DNA of 64,000 nucleotides, taken from assembly GCA_965660815.1 (NCBI GenBank), contig CBFIBG010000009.1, forward strand, positions 1 to 64,000, read 5' to 3'. Positions 9,111 through 18,171 of the stretch are shown here, one piece after another. How positions within the stretch are numbered: the first letter of the stretch is position 1; each line of letters opens with the position of its first letter. Made by a program: the position numbers and the translations under genes. The notes beneath the pieces were generated by a model that was given only the letters and a program-made list of their open reading frames with translations, was not told where the DNA came from and ran no database searches. The DNA comes from Glaciecola sp965660815. Its GTDB lineage: Bacteria > Pseudomonadota > Gammaproteobacteria > Enterobacterales > Alteromonadaceae.

Positions 9111-10904
9111 TTGAAAGAGCCGCCTAAGACCGAGTATCCGGCATCGACAAAATACTACAATGAACATGTTGCTGAAATTTCGCAGCAGTATAATTCGGTA
9201 TCATTTAATGATGTGCATTCTTCTTGGTCGAGAAGTTTGCCAAACATGTTAAGTAAACCAAATGTATCGGTATTGGATGTTGGGGCAGGCACAGGACGTG
9301 ACATATCTGATTTGTATAGACAGGCGGTTTCAACGTTAAAAGATGAAGCTAAACTAGGGCAATTTGTTGCTGTCGAACCGTCTGAACAGTTACGCAATTT
9401 AGGCCAGCAATTAACGCAATATCAAGATATCAAATGGCTTGATGACTCGCTACCCTCACTTGCTAAAACATATAGCTTGGAGGTTAGTTTTGATTTGATA
9501 TTGCTTAGTGCAGTATGGATGCACGTTGCGCCAAGCGACAGAGCGCGAGCAATTCGAAAGTTAGCAAATCTGTTAAAACCCGGAGGGAAAATTGCCATCT
9601 CTCTACGATATGGTCAAACAGAACAAGACCTTCGCGAGCGCAAAATGTATAACGTTTGTGCTGATGAGTTAAAAAAATTAGCTTCAGAAGTAGGCTTGTT
9701 TTGCAAACTTGAAACGCCTATCGAACCAGACAAGAATGGCCGTAAACATCTGTCGTGGCAAACGCTTGTTTTACAACTGCCTGATGATGGTACCGGCGCA
9801 TTTCCATTTATTCGCCATGTTGCAATAAACGACGGCAAATCCGCAACACATAAGCTTGCTCTTTTGCGTGTCTTACTGAGAATTGCTGATGGGCATCCAG
9901 GAGCAGTAATACGCAGAGAGCCATCAGTTTTTGGGGACAGGGTTATTTTACCGGTAGGATTGGTTGCTTTGTATTGGTGCCATCAATATAAAGATTTAAT
10001 TGATCAACATTCGTTATTTCAAACACCAAATAATCAACCCAATATGGGGTTTATGAAAGCCGATGGGTGGCACAAACTAACTCACAGAGCCGCATCAGAT
10101 TATCGTATAGGTAATTTTTTTTCTGGCGAGGATGCGATTGCTTTATACAAAACAATTTCAGCATCGGTACTTAATATCAAAGAAATGCCATGCCGCTATA
10201 TCAAGTTGCCAAACAGTGACCGCACGGTGTTTGAGGTTGATAATAAAACAGTAAGGGCGAAAGATAGTATTTTCCTAGATATGCCAACACTTGAACAATG
10301 GGGCGAATTTTCACTACCCGAATCGACTTGGATAGCGTTCAACCGTTACGCTTGCTGGATAGAGCCTGTGTTGATCAGTGAATGGGTGAAAACCATGGCT
10401 ACCTACAAAGGAAATGTTGTCTATAAAGATGCTAAAAACCATCATCATCTCTACAGAGCGTTGAATTGGCTTGAACCAAAACGAACCACGCAGGAAGTAA
10501 GACAGCGATTTGAAGAGCTCAAGCATGACCATGACATGCAATGTGTCTGGTCTGCGAAAAGAATTAATAGACGCTATGATATAGATCACAGCATACCATT
10601 CGCTCGGTGGCCGAATAATGATCTGTGGAACCTGCTTCCAACAGATAGCAATATCAACAATCAAAAACGGGATAAGTTACCTACAGAATTGAAGCTTAAA
10701 AATGCAAAGAGCAGAATTACTGACTGGTGGAAAGAAGCTTGGTTAAAGGATAATGCTGCGCATCAACAGCATAGATTTTTTGCAGAAGCGAATATCGCAT
10801 TACCTGGTCTCAATTCCAGCAATAATTCCATTGATGATTTGTTTGAGGCTTTAGTTATTCAGCGCAGTCGGCTGAGAGAAATGCAGCAGTTGAAAGAATG
10901 GTGA
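9111..10904 (+). CDS. Fusion of class I SAM methyltransferase and HNH endonuclease domain
   Basis: A 597-residue protein starting at TTG 9111, with GAGGAA 8 nt upstream; the next ATG is inside the methyltransferase domain. Residues about 15-215 are a class I methyltransferase: VLDVGAGTGRD (54-64, SAM-binding motif I), FDLILLSAVWMH (motif IV region) and LKPGGKIAIS. Residues about 235-420 are a middle region (HKLALLRVLLRIAD and onwards) without a confident family. The C-terminus carries an HNH-type nuclease motif: D492-H493 in YDIDHSIPF, N507 in WNLLP, and N516/K519 in INNQK. The combination suggests nucleic-acid modification or restriction in one polypeptide and possible phage defence. It abuts nfeD and is followed by a small zinc-ribbon gene. 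The two domains are seen; the role is inference. Confidence 0.75.
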   Translation: MKEPPKTEYPASTKYYNEHVAEISQQYNSVSFNDVHSSWSRSLPNMLSKPNVSVLDVGAGTGRDISDLYRQAVSTLKDEAKLGQFVAVEPSEQLRNLGQQLTQYQDIKWLDDSLPSLAKTYSLEVSFDLILLSAVWMHVAPSDRARAIRKLANLLKPGGKIAISLRYGQTEQDLRERKMYNVCADELKKLASEVGLFCKLETPIEPDKNGRKHLSWQTLVLQLPDDGTGAFPFIRHVAINDGKSATHKLALLRVLLRIADGHPGAVIRREPSVFGDRVILPVGLVALYWCHQYKDLIDQHSLFQTPNNQPNMGFMKADGWHKLTHRAASDYRIGNFFSGEDAIALYKTISASVLNIKEMPCRYIKLPNSDRTVFEVDNKTVRAKDSIFLDMPTLEQWGEFSLPESTWIAFNRYACWIEPVLISEWVKTMATYKGNVVYKDAKNHHHLYRALNWLEPKRTTQEVRQRFEELKHDHDMQCVWSAKRINRRYDIDHSIPFARWPNNDLWNLLPTDSNINNQKRDKLPTELKLKNAKSRITDWWKEAWLKDNAAHQQHRFFAEANIALPGLNSSNNSIDDLFEALVIQRSRLREMQQLKEW

Positions 10905-11012
10905 TAAAGTAATTTACAATAAGCCTGCATAACCTGTAAATGAATGACAATGATGCAAGTGATGCTCTGGAAGTTAATACTGACCTTTTATATAGATAAG
11001 GAGCGAAAATTT

Positions 11013-11567
11013 TTGGCGTCACGGGGATTTATTCATTTCGAATGCAACCGTTGCGAATACGTTGAGACCTCAATGGTGCTATGGGGTAGATTGGTATATA
11101 GCGTGAATGGTACTAAAATCCCTATACATAGAGAGCTTTGTTATTGCCAAAACTGCGAAGCACTGACCGCAAAAGAAAAGTTTGATATTGACAAGCTAAA
11201 AACTCAAATTACCCACTTTCAAAGGGTCGAAACCTCCCAACAAGGCTTAATAAGCCGATTATTGTCCTCCTTAAAAAAGAGCAATGATGAAGACGCTAAA
11301 AAGTTAGATGCATATAAATTGCTATTAGAGTCGCTCACCAATCGGATAACAAACGAGCGATGCCTAGAATGCGGAAGTACAGATGTTTTACCGTTTAACG
11401 GCGACTTTGATTTAGAGTATGAAAATCGATTTTACAAAGGCGTTTTAATGACCGGATTTAAACATCCAAATTGTGGTGGAGAGTTTATTGCAAAAGGGTC
11501 AGATATTGCTTTGAATATACGCTTTGAAGAGAAGCTCTATTCATTAGATGGGAAAAGAGTGGCTTGA
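11013..11567 (+). CDS. Uncharacterised zinc-ribbon protein
   Basis: The best start is TTG 11013 (184 residues), because AAGGAG lies 9 nt upstream. An in-frame ATG at 10944 would add 23 residues without a good ribosome-binding site. Four Cys/His knuckles are visible: ECNRC, CYCQNC, CLECGS and HPNCGG. They imply two zinc sites, one at each end of the protein, separated by a Lys-rich, probably helical middle. No catalytic motif is seen and I do not recognise the family. It lies about 110 bp after the methyltransferase-HNH gene in the same direction and may be its partner, though nothing in the sequence proves it. Confidence 0.55.
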   Translation: MASRGFIHFECNRCEYVETSMVLWGRLVYSVNGTKIPIHRELCYCQNCEALTAKEKFDIDKLKTQITHFQRVETSQQGLISRLLSSLKKSNDEDAKKLDAYKLLLESLTNRITNERCLECGSTDVLPFNGDFDLEYENRFYKGVLMTGFKHPNCGGEFIAKGSDIALNIRFEEKLYSLDGKRVA

Positions 11568-11620
11568 ACAAAAGAAATAATGAGACTGCGTCAAAAACGC
11601 TTGGACATTTTAACATCAAT

Positions 11621-11668
11621 TTTCCTTGGCAATCACGCATCTGCAAGTTATCCAACGACCAAATTAGC
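11621..11668. repeat. 48-bp direct repeat, copy A (upstream of hrpB)
   Basis: The 48 bp here match 14330-14377 at 41 positions, including the identical block CTGCAAGTTATCCAAC. The two copies have the same orientation and bracket hrpB. In copy A the sequence is intergenic. Possible explanations are a dispersed intergenic repeat, a tandem-duplication scar, or recombination around hrpB. Confidence 0.7.
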
Positions 11669-11792
11669 TCTAACAGCGATTCTAAATCATTAAAGGTTGT
11701 ATTAGTTAAAACAACGACTCGTTGCGAAGAGCATCCATAAATCTAATTTGCTATTATGTCGTTAATACAAGTCTTAGAGCTATTACACTAAT

Positions 11793-14285
11793 TTGAGTCG
11801 CAATGTGCTTCCAATAGAAACTATTTTTAAGCCTCTCGCGCAGCAAATGCAAGAGGGCGATGCTATCGTAATTGCGCCTCCTGGAGCGGGTAAGTCGACG
11901 TGTTTACCGCTTTATCTACTGAGTCTCCCCGTGTTTTGCGATTGCAAAATTATTATGCTGCAGCCACGACGAATGGCTGCTCGCAGTATTGCTGCATATT
12001 TAGCCCAACAACTATCAGAACAAGTAGGAGACACCGTAGGTTACAGAATACGGGGGGAGAACAAAACCAGCCCTTCCACTCGCCTTGAAATTGTCACAGA
12101 AGGCGTGCTGACTAGAATGTTGCAGTCGTCTCCTGATCTGCCTGGCGTAGGGTTAATTATTTTTGACGAGTTCCACGAGCGCAATTTGCACGCAGACTTT
12201 TCTCTAGCACTCAGTTTAGAGGTACAACAAGCCCTTAGAGATAATTTGCGTATTATTGTCATGTCTGCGACTTTAGACGTTGAGAGTTTAGCTCGGTTTA
12301 TGCCTAATACGCCCGTGTTGCAAAGTGAAGGTCGCCAGTTCGATGTGGATATTAATTACGTCACCGCAGATATAAATCTGTCAGTTGCAGAGCGCGTGAG
12401 TCGGCTGGTTATCGATAGGTTTGAGCAGCATCAGCGTGATTGGTTAGTATTCTTGCCGAGCGTAGCTGAAATTAAAAAGACCGCGGCATTGCTGGCGGCT
12501 TCGCCTTTAATTCATGCAAATGTGCTGGCATTGTATGCCGACTTAGATAAACACGCGCAACAGCGCGCACTTGAGGCGTCTGTACCCGGCAAGCAAAAAA
12601 TCGTGTTGGCCACTAATATTGCTGAAACCAGTTTAACTATCGACGGCATAGAGGTGGTGGTCGACAGTGGTCTTGAAAAGCGGGCGACCTTTGATTTAAG
12701 AAGAGGCGTTATGCAGCTTGCAACGCAAAAAATATCGCAGGCGTCTGCTACTCAGCGCGCTGGACGAGCGGGGCGCTTGATGCCGGGCACCTGTTACAGA
12801 ATGTGGCCAAAAGAGCAGCATCATCGACTTGCCAAACAGTCGGTGCCTGAGATTTTGCAGTCAGATATTTCGTCGCTATTATTAGAGACTGCAGTGTGGG
12901 GAACGCAACTAAGTGACTTAGCACTCATAGATCCGCCGTCGCCGGCGCAACAAGCGCAAGCCATAGCTAAATTGAAGCACCTAGGCATATTAGACAGTGG
13001 CGGTAAGTTAGCGCCTTTAGGCAAACAGGTGCACAGGCTTGGTACGGATGTGAATGTGGCGGTGATGCTGATTCGCAGTGCAACGCTAAGTGAAGCTCAT
13101 CAGAGCATGGCGTGCGGTATTGCCGCTTTGCTAGAGAGTAAAGACCCAATGTTTGGCCATAGCAGCGCTGAGCTCTCGCTTAGACTTAACTTTTTGCAAG
13201 CACAAAAGAAGCACAGGATATGGCAGTTAATTCGTCAGTGGCACAACAAAATCTCGGTGCCTATTCATGCATGGCCCATTGAAGACGCAGGACTATTGCT
13301 GGCTTTTGGCTTTGTGGATTGGGTGGCGAAACCCACATCAAAAGGACGTTTTGCTTTAGCGAATGGCAGCGGAGCGACCTTGGCTTTAGATGATGAAATG
13401 CTTGCTCGTATTCAAAACACGCAGTCAAGTGCATCTGTTGACTGGTTAGCCATAGGCTTAATGCAAATCACCGACAAGCAAAGTGATAGCGCCCGCATTC
13501 GCTATGCTCAAAAAGTGTCATTAACAAGCTTAAGGGAGCACTTTCCGTTGTTATTTGCCGAAACAGAACAAGTTGTGTGGGAACGAGAGAAACAAAAAAT
13601 CAGCGCAACCAATCAGAGCATGTTCGGTAAGATCATCATCAAAAAGACCCCTTTGGCGAAGCCGTCTGCAGATGTTGTTGTTGATATGTGGCGCAAGCTC
13701 ATTGAGCAAAACTCAATACATTGGCTACCCTTAGGTAAGCGCGCAGAAACATTGATTACTCGAGCACATATTGCCATTGCTCATGAAGTTAGTTTGTATG
13801 AAAGCATTTCGATAGAGGCGTTGCAAAGTGATATCGACGAGTGGTTACTCCCCTATTTAGCTGACAAAACCACGCTTCAGGCACTGAGTCGTCTCGATTT
13901 CTATCAATTGATCAGCCAACGATTGAGTTACTCTCAATTGAAATCACTGAATGAGATCTTGCCCGAAGCATTAGCCATACCTACGGGACGCAAGGTAAAC
14001 ATAGATTATACTACTGATTGCAAAGCAACAGTGTCTGTCAGAATGCAGGAAATATATGGATTGAAGGTTCACCCTTGTTTGTTAAATGGCCGCATACCCA
14101 TTACCTTTGAACTGCTCTCACCGGCGCAGCGCCCTTTGCAAACCACACAAGATATTGTTGGCTTTTGGACGGGAAGCTATAAAGAGATCCAAAAAGAAAT
14201 GAAAGGTCGCTACCCACGACATTTTTGGCCCGATGAACCTGCAAATTCTCCCGCCACGACCACGACAAAAAAGCGCATGATGTAA
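11793..14285 (+). CDS. hrpB: ATP-dependent RNA helicase HrpB
   Basis: An 830-residue protein of the DEAH-type RNA helicase family, close to the usual HrpB length. The start is TTG 11793 with only a weak Shine-Dalgarno; family alignment (LPIETIFKPLAQQM) supports it. Motifs: Walker A APPGAGKST (29-37), DEFHER (125-130, the HrpB form of DEAH), MSAT (157-160), TNIAETSLTI, and QRAGRAGR in motif VI. The C-terminal HrpB-specific domain includes WLPLGKRAETL and PRHFWPDEP. Its cellular job is poorly defined in E. coli, where it is non-essential. It is bracketed by the 48-bp repeat copies and faces the convergent PLD-helicase gene. Confidence 0.92.
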   Translation: MSRNVLPIETIFKPLAQQMQEGDAIVIAPPGAGKSTCLPLYLLSLPVFCDCKIIMLQPRRMAARSIAAYLAQQLSEQVGDTVGYRIRGENKTSPSTRLEIVTEGVLTRMLQSSPDLPGVGLIIFDEFHERNLHADFSLALSLEVQQALRDNLRIIVMSATLDVESLARFMPNTPVLQSEGRQFDVDINYVTADINLSVAERVSRLVIDRFEQHQRDWLVFLPSVAEIKKTAALLAASPLIHANVLALYADLDKHAQQRALEASVPGKQKIVLATNIAETSLTIDGIEVVVDSGLEKRATFDLRRGVMQLATQKISQASATQRAGRAGRLMPGTCYRMWPKEQHHRLAKQSVPEILQSDISSLLLETAVWGTQLSDLALIDPPSPAQQAQAIAKLKHLGILDSGGKLAPLGKQVHRLGTDVNVAVMLIRSATLSEAHQSMACGIAALLESKDPMFGHSSAELSLRLNFLQAQKKHRIWQLIRQWHNKISVPIHAWPIEDAGLLLAFGFVDWVAKPTSKGRFALANGSGATLALDDEMLARIQNTQSSASVDWLAIGLMQITDKQSDSARIRYAQKVSLTSLREHFPLLFAETEQVVWEREKQKISATNQSMFGKIIIKKTPLAKPSADVVVDMWRKLIEQNSIHWLPLGKRAETLITRAHIAIAHEVSLYESISIEALQSDIDEWLLPYLADKTTLQALSRLDFYQLISQRLSYSQLKSLNEILPEALAIPTGRKVNIDYTTDCKATVSVRMQEIYGLKVHPCLLNGRIPITFELLSPAQRPLQTTQDIVGFWTGSYKEIQKEMKGRYPRHFWPDEPANSPATTTTKKRMM

Positions 14286-14329
14286 ACTCAGCTTTAGGGC
14301 GTGCTTTGATGGATTCCAGTAATGTCAGA

Positions 14330-14377
14330 TTTTCTTGGTGATCACGCTTCTGCAAGTTATCCAACCGCCAATTTAGC
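14330..14377. repeat. 48-bp direct repeat, copy B (overlaps 3' end of the PLD-helicase gene)
   Basis: About 85% identical to 11621-11668 in the same orientation. Positions 14357-14377 are the last codons (KLAVG, stop) of the minus-strand helicase gene, and copy A read on the same strand gives the similar NLVVG-stop. Either the repeat supplied the helicase stop codon, or copy A is a fragment derived from such a gene end. Confidence 0.7.
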
Positions 14378-17300
14378 CGTATCATTCCACATATAAGCTG
14401 GCATGGGATGCAATAGTTTCCAAGTTATGCTCATTGGTTGTGAGCCTTCATACTTAACAAATTTGACCGGACCAAAATTCACAAACCCCATTGTTTTTCC
14501 GTATTCGTCTTTGGCTTTTTCTCTTACAAACAGAATGAAAGTTTTGTTATTTTGTTTTTGTTGTATATAGCTTAGTCCTTTTCCCGCTGTTGGTTTAGCG
14601 CTATTTTGTGTTTGCCAATGGAACAACGTTGGACTTATAGCATAGTCGTGATACATCGTTGTGGCTGAAAACTGTTTTTCGCATTTATCTAGGGTGACAA
14701 ACAGTAGTTCAACATTCGCATCAATAATATTTAATACGCCTTCTCGACTTGGTGACTTCTTTTGTAACGTGGTTTCACCAAAAGCGATTAATATATGCTC
14801 TTTAGGATATCTAACGTGCATCTTTAAGGGTGAGTTATCTGCGACTTTGTTCTTGACTATAGGCATCGAAAACTCTTGAATTTCAAGACGGGAAATTAGA
14901 ATAGTTACTAATTCGTATAATTCGCTTTTTAAAACATTGATATTTAACGATTGCAAGCTTGTAGTTAATGAGCTAAATCCAGTCTGTTTAACAGGTTTAT
15001 CCCAAAAATCGTAATGACACATAACAGCCATTAGGGATTGCTGGCTTCGAGATATCCCTTCAACTGATCCCAGCTCTGATAGAGAAAAGTTATTCTCACA
15101 TAATGATTTTATAAACCTCAAATATGAAAGCGATGTGCATCCTAGTATGCGGTTATTGATTGCTTTGTAATAAGCCGCGTAAATGGGTAAGTCTTCACTT
15201 CTAAATGTTTCCCTATTGCTTGTTGCAATTAAAGTGCGCCACCCACCAAACTTACCAACTTTCACTTTATAAATATCTTCCAAAGATATATTAGGATAAA
15301 TCCGTAAGAAATTTGTCAGTGCTAGCGGTAAGTCTGTGACATGAGGATAGTTAGTAATAAGGCTCAATAATTTATTTTTATTTAACGTTGCTTGAGAAAT
15401 ATTCCTCAAGATCATTTGCTGTGTTTGCTCTTGCAACTCTATTCGACATCCTAGCGGCAGATGAGGGAAACCTTGTTTAACCTCTTTTGAAATGGCCTGA
15501 TTAGTTTTACCAACTAAAGCCCTGAACTTGTGTGAAAAATCATATTCGGGACGCGAATTTCCAACAAAATCCAAAATTGTGCAGCACTCTTTACCTTCTA
15601 TAAGTCTGAGACCTCTTCCCAATTGTTGAAGAAAAATTGTAAGACTCTCAGTTGGCCTCAAAAACAACAACGTATCCAGCTCAGGAATATCTACTCCTTC
15701 ATTGAAGATATCTACGACAAACAACACATTAATTTCTTTTGATTTTAACTGCTGTTGCAGTACTGCCCTGTCCTGCGAATTGTCACTCGTCAATACACCA
15801 CAAGAAATACTTCTTAATGTGAATTTTTTAGCCATAAAGTTTGCATGCTCTTTGCTGACACAAAACGCAAGTGCGCGCATTTGTGATATGTCAGTGACAA
15901 TCTCGTTAAGGCTTTGGATAATCCTGAATACTCTCTGATCATTTAAAGTATATAAGTTGGTAAGCTCAGCAACATCATAGCGTCCTTTGGACCATGAAAT
16001 TTTGGTAAGATCAGTTTCGTCATCAATCGCGAAATACTGAAATGGAGAGAGGTGGCGTTGATTTATTGCTTCAGGTAATCGAAGCTCTGCGGCGATTACA
16101 TTGCAAAAATCTTTTAATATATCTGTACCGTCATGTCGCTCAGGTGTCGCCGTTAGTCCAATTAATATAGTGGGTTCAAAGTATTCTAGAATTGGTCGAT
16201 AGCTATTCGCTGCAACATGGTGAACTTCATCAATAACGATATAATCGAAGTAATCATGAGTTAAGCTCAAACTTGAAAGTTGATTATTGAAGCTCTGAAT
16301 AGAAGCAAATAGATGATTAAATTTCTCAGGCTTACATCGACCAACAAGCAGTTCACCAAATTGACTGTCCTTAAGAACACCTTGATACGCACTTCGCGCC
16401 TGTTTAAGTATTTCTTCGCGGTGAGCTAAAAATAGAAAGTTGGCTTCAGGTTGTTCTTTGTAAAATCTTGCAAAGTCAAAGGCCGAAATAATTGTCTTAC
16501 CAGTGCCTGTAGCAGCGACTACGAGATTTTGAAATCTACCATGTAACTCTCTTTCTACTGTTAGTTTTTGCAGTATATTGACTTGATGAGAATGTGGTTT
16601 GATATCAAAATAAAAGTTTGGTGAGTCAGGCTCATTAATACCCTTCGCTGACTGCAAGGCAATATAAAGTCTCTCCTTACTTAGCGGATTTCCATCAAAA
16701 TATTCGAAATCGGGTGACTCCCAGTAAGTTTCAAACGTACTAAGTGATTTTTCAATAATATGTGGAATTTCTTGAGAAGTTATTTTTAAGTTCCACTCTA
16801 GACCGCTGGTTAAGGCTGAATGAGATAAATTAGACGAACCAATATAGCCAGTATGAAATCCAGTATCACGCATAAATAAGTATGATTTAGCGTGGAGTCT
16901 TTCCCGATTTGTGTTGTAGCTGAGCTTTACTTGGGTGTTGGGTAGTGAAGCTAAAAACTCCACCGATCTGGCATCCGTAGCGCCCATATATGAAGTGGTG
17001 ATTACTTTCAGCTGATTTCCTCTGCGAGTAAACTCTTCTAATTCACTCTTGAAAATTCTAATGCCTGCCCATTTAATAAAGGAGACAAGCCAGTAAATTT
17101 TGTCCGATGACAGTATTTCTCTTTTGATTTCCGTCTCAAGAGAAATGCCGACATTGCTGCCACAAAATAACTCACTTTGAGTTAACCCTGTTAACGGCAT
17201 GATTGATTCAACGTATTTGGGTAAATTAGAGGAAATAGGGTTTTGCTTATCTAACAGCGCGGTAAGGATTTTTCCTTGGGAATTAATTAGATTATCTGTT

Positions 17301-17557
17301 AACAGATCTTGGTCACCAATATTTTTACTTAACCAATTAATAATATTATTAGCTAACCCAATCTGTTCCATTAGTCGATTATCGCCATTAGGGATTGAGT
17401 CCATGGCAATTCCTATGACTTGTCTTAGAAACCGCGATAATAAGGCCGCAGCCTCTTCAGCTTCCAATGAGCGCTCGCCCACAAAATAGGTGCCTCTATC
17501 TAAGTTTTGTTCAACCAATTGTGTTATTAGCTGTTCATACAGGCCGGTTTGATTCAT
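14357..17557 (-). CDS. DEAD/DEAH helicase with N-terminal PLD-like nuclease domain and C-terminal DUF3427 domain
   Basis: A 1066-residue, three-part protein. Residues about 130-290 form a phospholipase-D-like nuclease module, with HAKSYLF (H222, K224) and GSSNLSHSAL (240-249) as a single HKD-like motif. Residues about 320-680 are an SF2 helicase: ATGTGKT (349-355), DEVHH (443-447), LTATPERHDG (468-477), and QQLGRGLRL (motif VI). The C-terminal 300 residues match the DUF3427 style (GKTMGFVNFGPVKFVKYEG). Such proteins are large, often strain-variable and frequently found in defence islands. A DNA-targeting role is expected from the domains; an antiviral role is inference. It stands alone with a 600-bp upstream gap, and its 3' end lies in repeat copy B. 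Confidence 0.82.
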   Translation of the reverse strand: MNQTGLYEQLITQLVEQNLDRGTYFVGERSLEAEEAAALLSRFLRQVIGIAMDSIPNGDNRLMEQIGLANNIINWLSKNIGDQDLLTDNLINSQGKILTALLDKQNPISSNLPKYVESIMPLTGLTQSELFCGSNVGISLETEIKREILSSDKIYWLVSFIKWAGIRIFKSELEEFTRRGNQLKVITTSYMGATDARSVEFLASLPNTQVKLSYNTNRERLHAKSYLFMRDTGFHTGYIGSSNLSHSALTSGLEWNLKITSQEIPHIIEKSLSTFETYWESPDFEYFDGNPLSKERLYIALQSAKGINEPDSPNFYFDIKPHSHQVNILQKLTVERELHGRFQNLVVAATGTGKTIISAFDFARFYKEQPEANFLFLAHREEILKQARSAYQGVLKDSQFGELLVGRCKPEKFNHLFASIQSFNNQLSSLSLTHDYFDYIVIDEVHHVAANSYRPILEYFEPTILIGLTATPERHDGTDILKDFCNVIAAELRLPEAINQRHLSPFQYFAIDDETDLTKISWSKGRYDVAELTNLYTLNDQRVFRIIQSLNEIVTDISQMRALAFCVSKEHANFMAKKFTLRSISCGVLTSDNSQDRAVLQQQLKSKEINVLFVVDIFNEGVDIPELDTLLFLRPTESLTIFLQQLGRGLRLIEGKECCTILDFVGNSRPEYDFSHKFRALVGKTNQAISKEVKQGFPHLPLGCRIELQEQTQQMILRNISQATLNKNKLLSLITNYPHVTDLPLALTNFLRIYPNISLEDIYKVKVGKFGGWRTLIATSNRETFRSEDLPIYAAYYKAINNRILGCTSLSYLRFIKSLCENNFSLSELGSVEGISRSQQSLMAVMCHYDFWDKPVKQTGFSSLTTSLQSLNINVLKSELYELVTILISRLEIQEFSMPIVKNKVADNSPLKMHVRYPKEHILIAFGETTLQKKSPSREGVLNIIDANVELLFVTLDKCEKQFSATTMYHDYAISPTLFHWQTQNSAKPTAGKGLSYIQQKQNNKTFILFVREKAKDEYGKTMGFVNFGPVKFVKYEGSQPMSITWKLLHPMPAYMWNDTAKLAVG

Positions 17558-18171
17558 GAAAATCCATTTTATTGCTTTGTTCTGCTACAGAGTACCTGAA
17601 ATATTGGATTCCGTAAAAGCTACCTATTCGGTTTTTAACAACTACTAAATTATTGGAAACTAATTTTTTAGAACATAAAGAATTGGTTGTAAAATTTGGA
17701 AAATTATAAATTAGGGCGGTGTCGGATTACGTATTATAAATGCAAAATTTTATTCAAATTTATTGGTTATATTGACCGTCTTCATTCATACCTTTTGACA
17801 ACTATTTTAAACCTAGGGCCTGTTGCTCACTAAAATTTTGCTGTCTTCACCAATCCCGTTTACACCGACATATCAAAACTTTGAGCTAGAAGGGGAAAAA
17901 ATTACTCTGTATTCTAAGTCTGCTCATTGAGTAGCGACATGGACCTAAACAAACTCAATAACTTATCGAAAAGAAAGCGTGAAAAAACTCTCGTTTGCCC
18001 ACCAAACTGTCCGCCGATTGCTTTTAGATTTTACTAAATCTAAGTGTTTAGTAATGGAACAACAGTTTGATTTTCATGCTGACGTCAGAGGCAGAAAGTA
18101 GCAGTTTTTAGGCTGACTCTTTATAATTTCCTAGTACAAAACCTTCAAAAATTTAGGTAATTGATAATAAT
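17558..18171. other. AT-rich gap with hairpin and possible gene or IS relics
   Basis: No convincing gene. A perfect 8-bp hairpin TTAGATTT-TACT-AAATCTAA lies at 18024-18043. Plus-strand frames stay open over short stretches, such as about 52 codons ending at a TAG near 18102 and a 33-codon frame from ATG 17939, but neither resembles a known family. The block CCTGTTGCTCACTAAAA near 17819 resembles insertion-sequence termini and has only a weak inverted partner near 18065. The region may hold decayed mobile DNA beside the PLD-helicase gene. Confidence 0.35.

Noticed and set aside
11568..11792. Possible attC or integron site at the 48-bp repeat
   Set aside because: No integrase gene, no attC-type core sites and no cassette-like arrangement were found.
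14101..14385. 94-codon minus-strand frame over the hrpB 3' end and repeat B
   Set aside because: It spans two real convergent gene ends and its repeat part matches copy A only as DNA; treated as a shadow of hrpB and the repeat.
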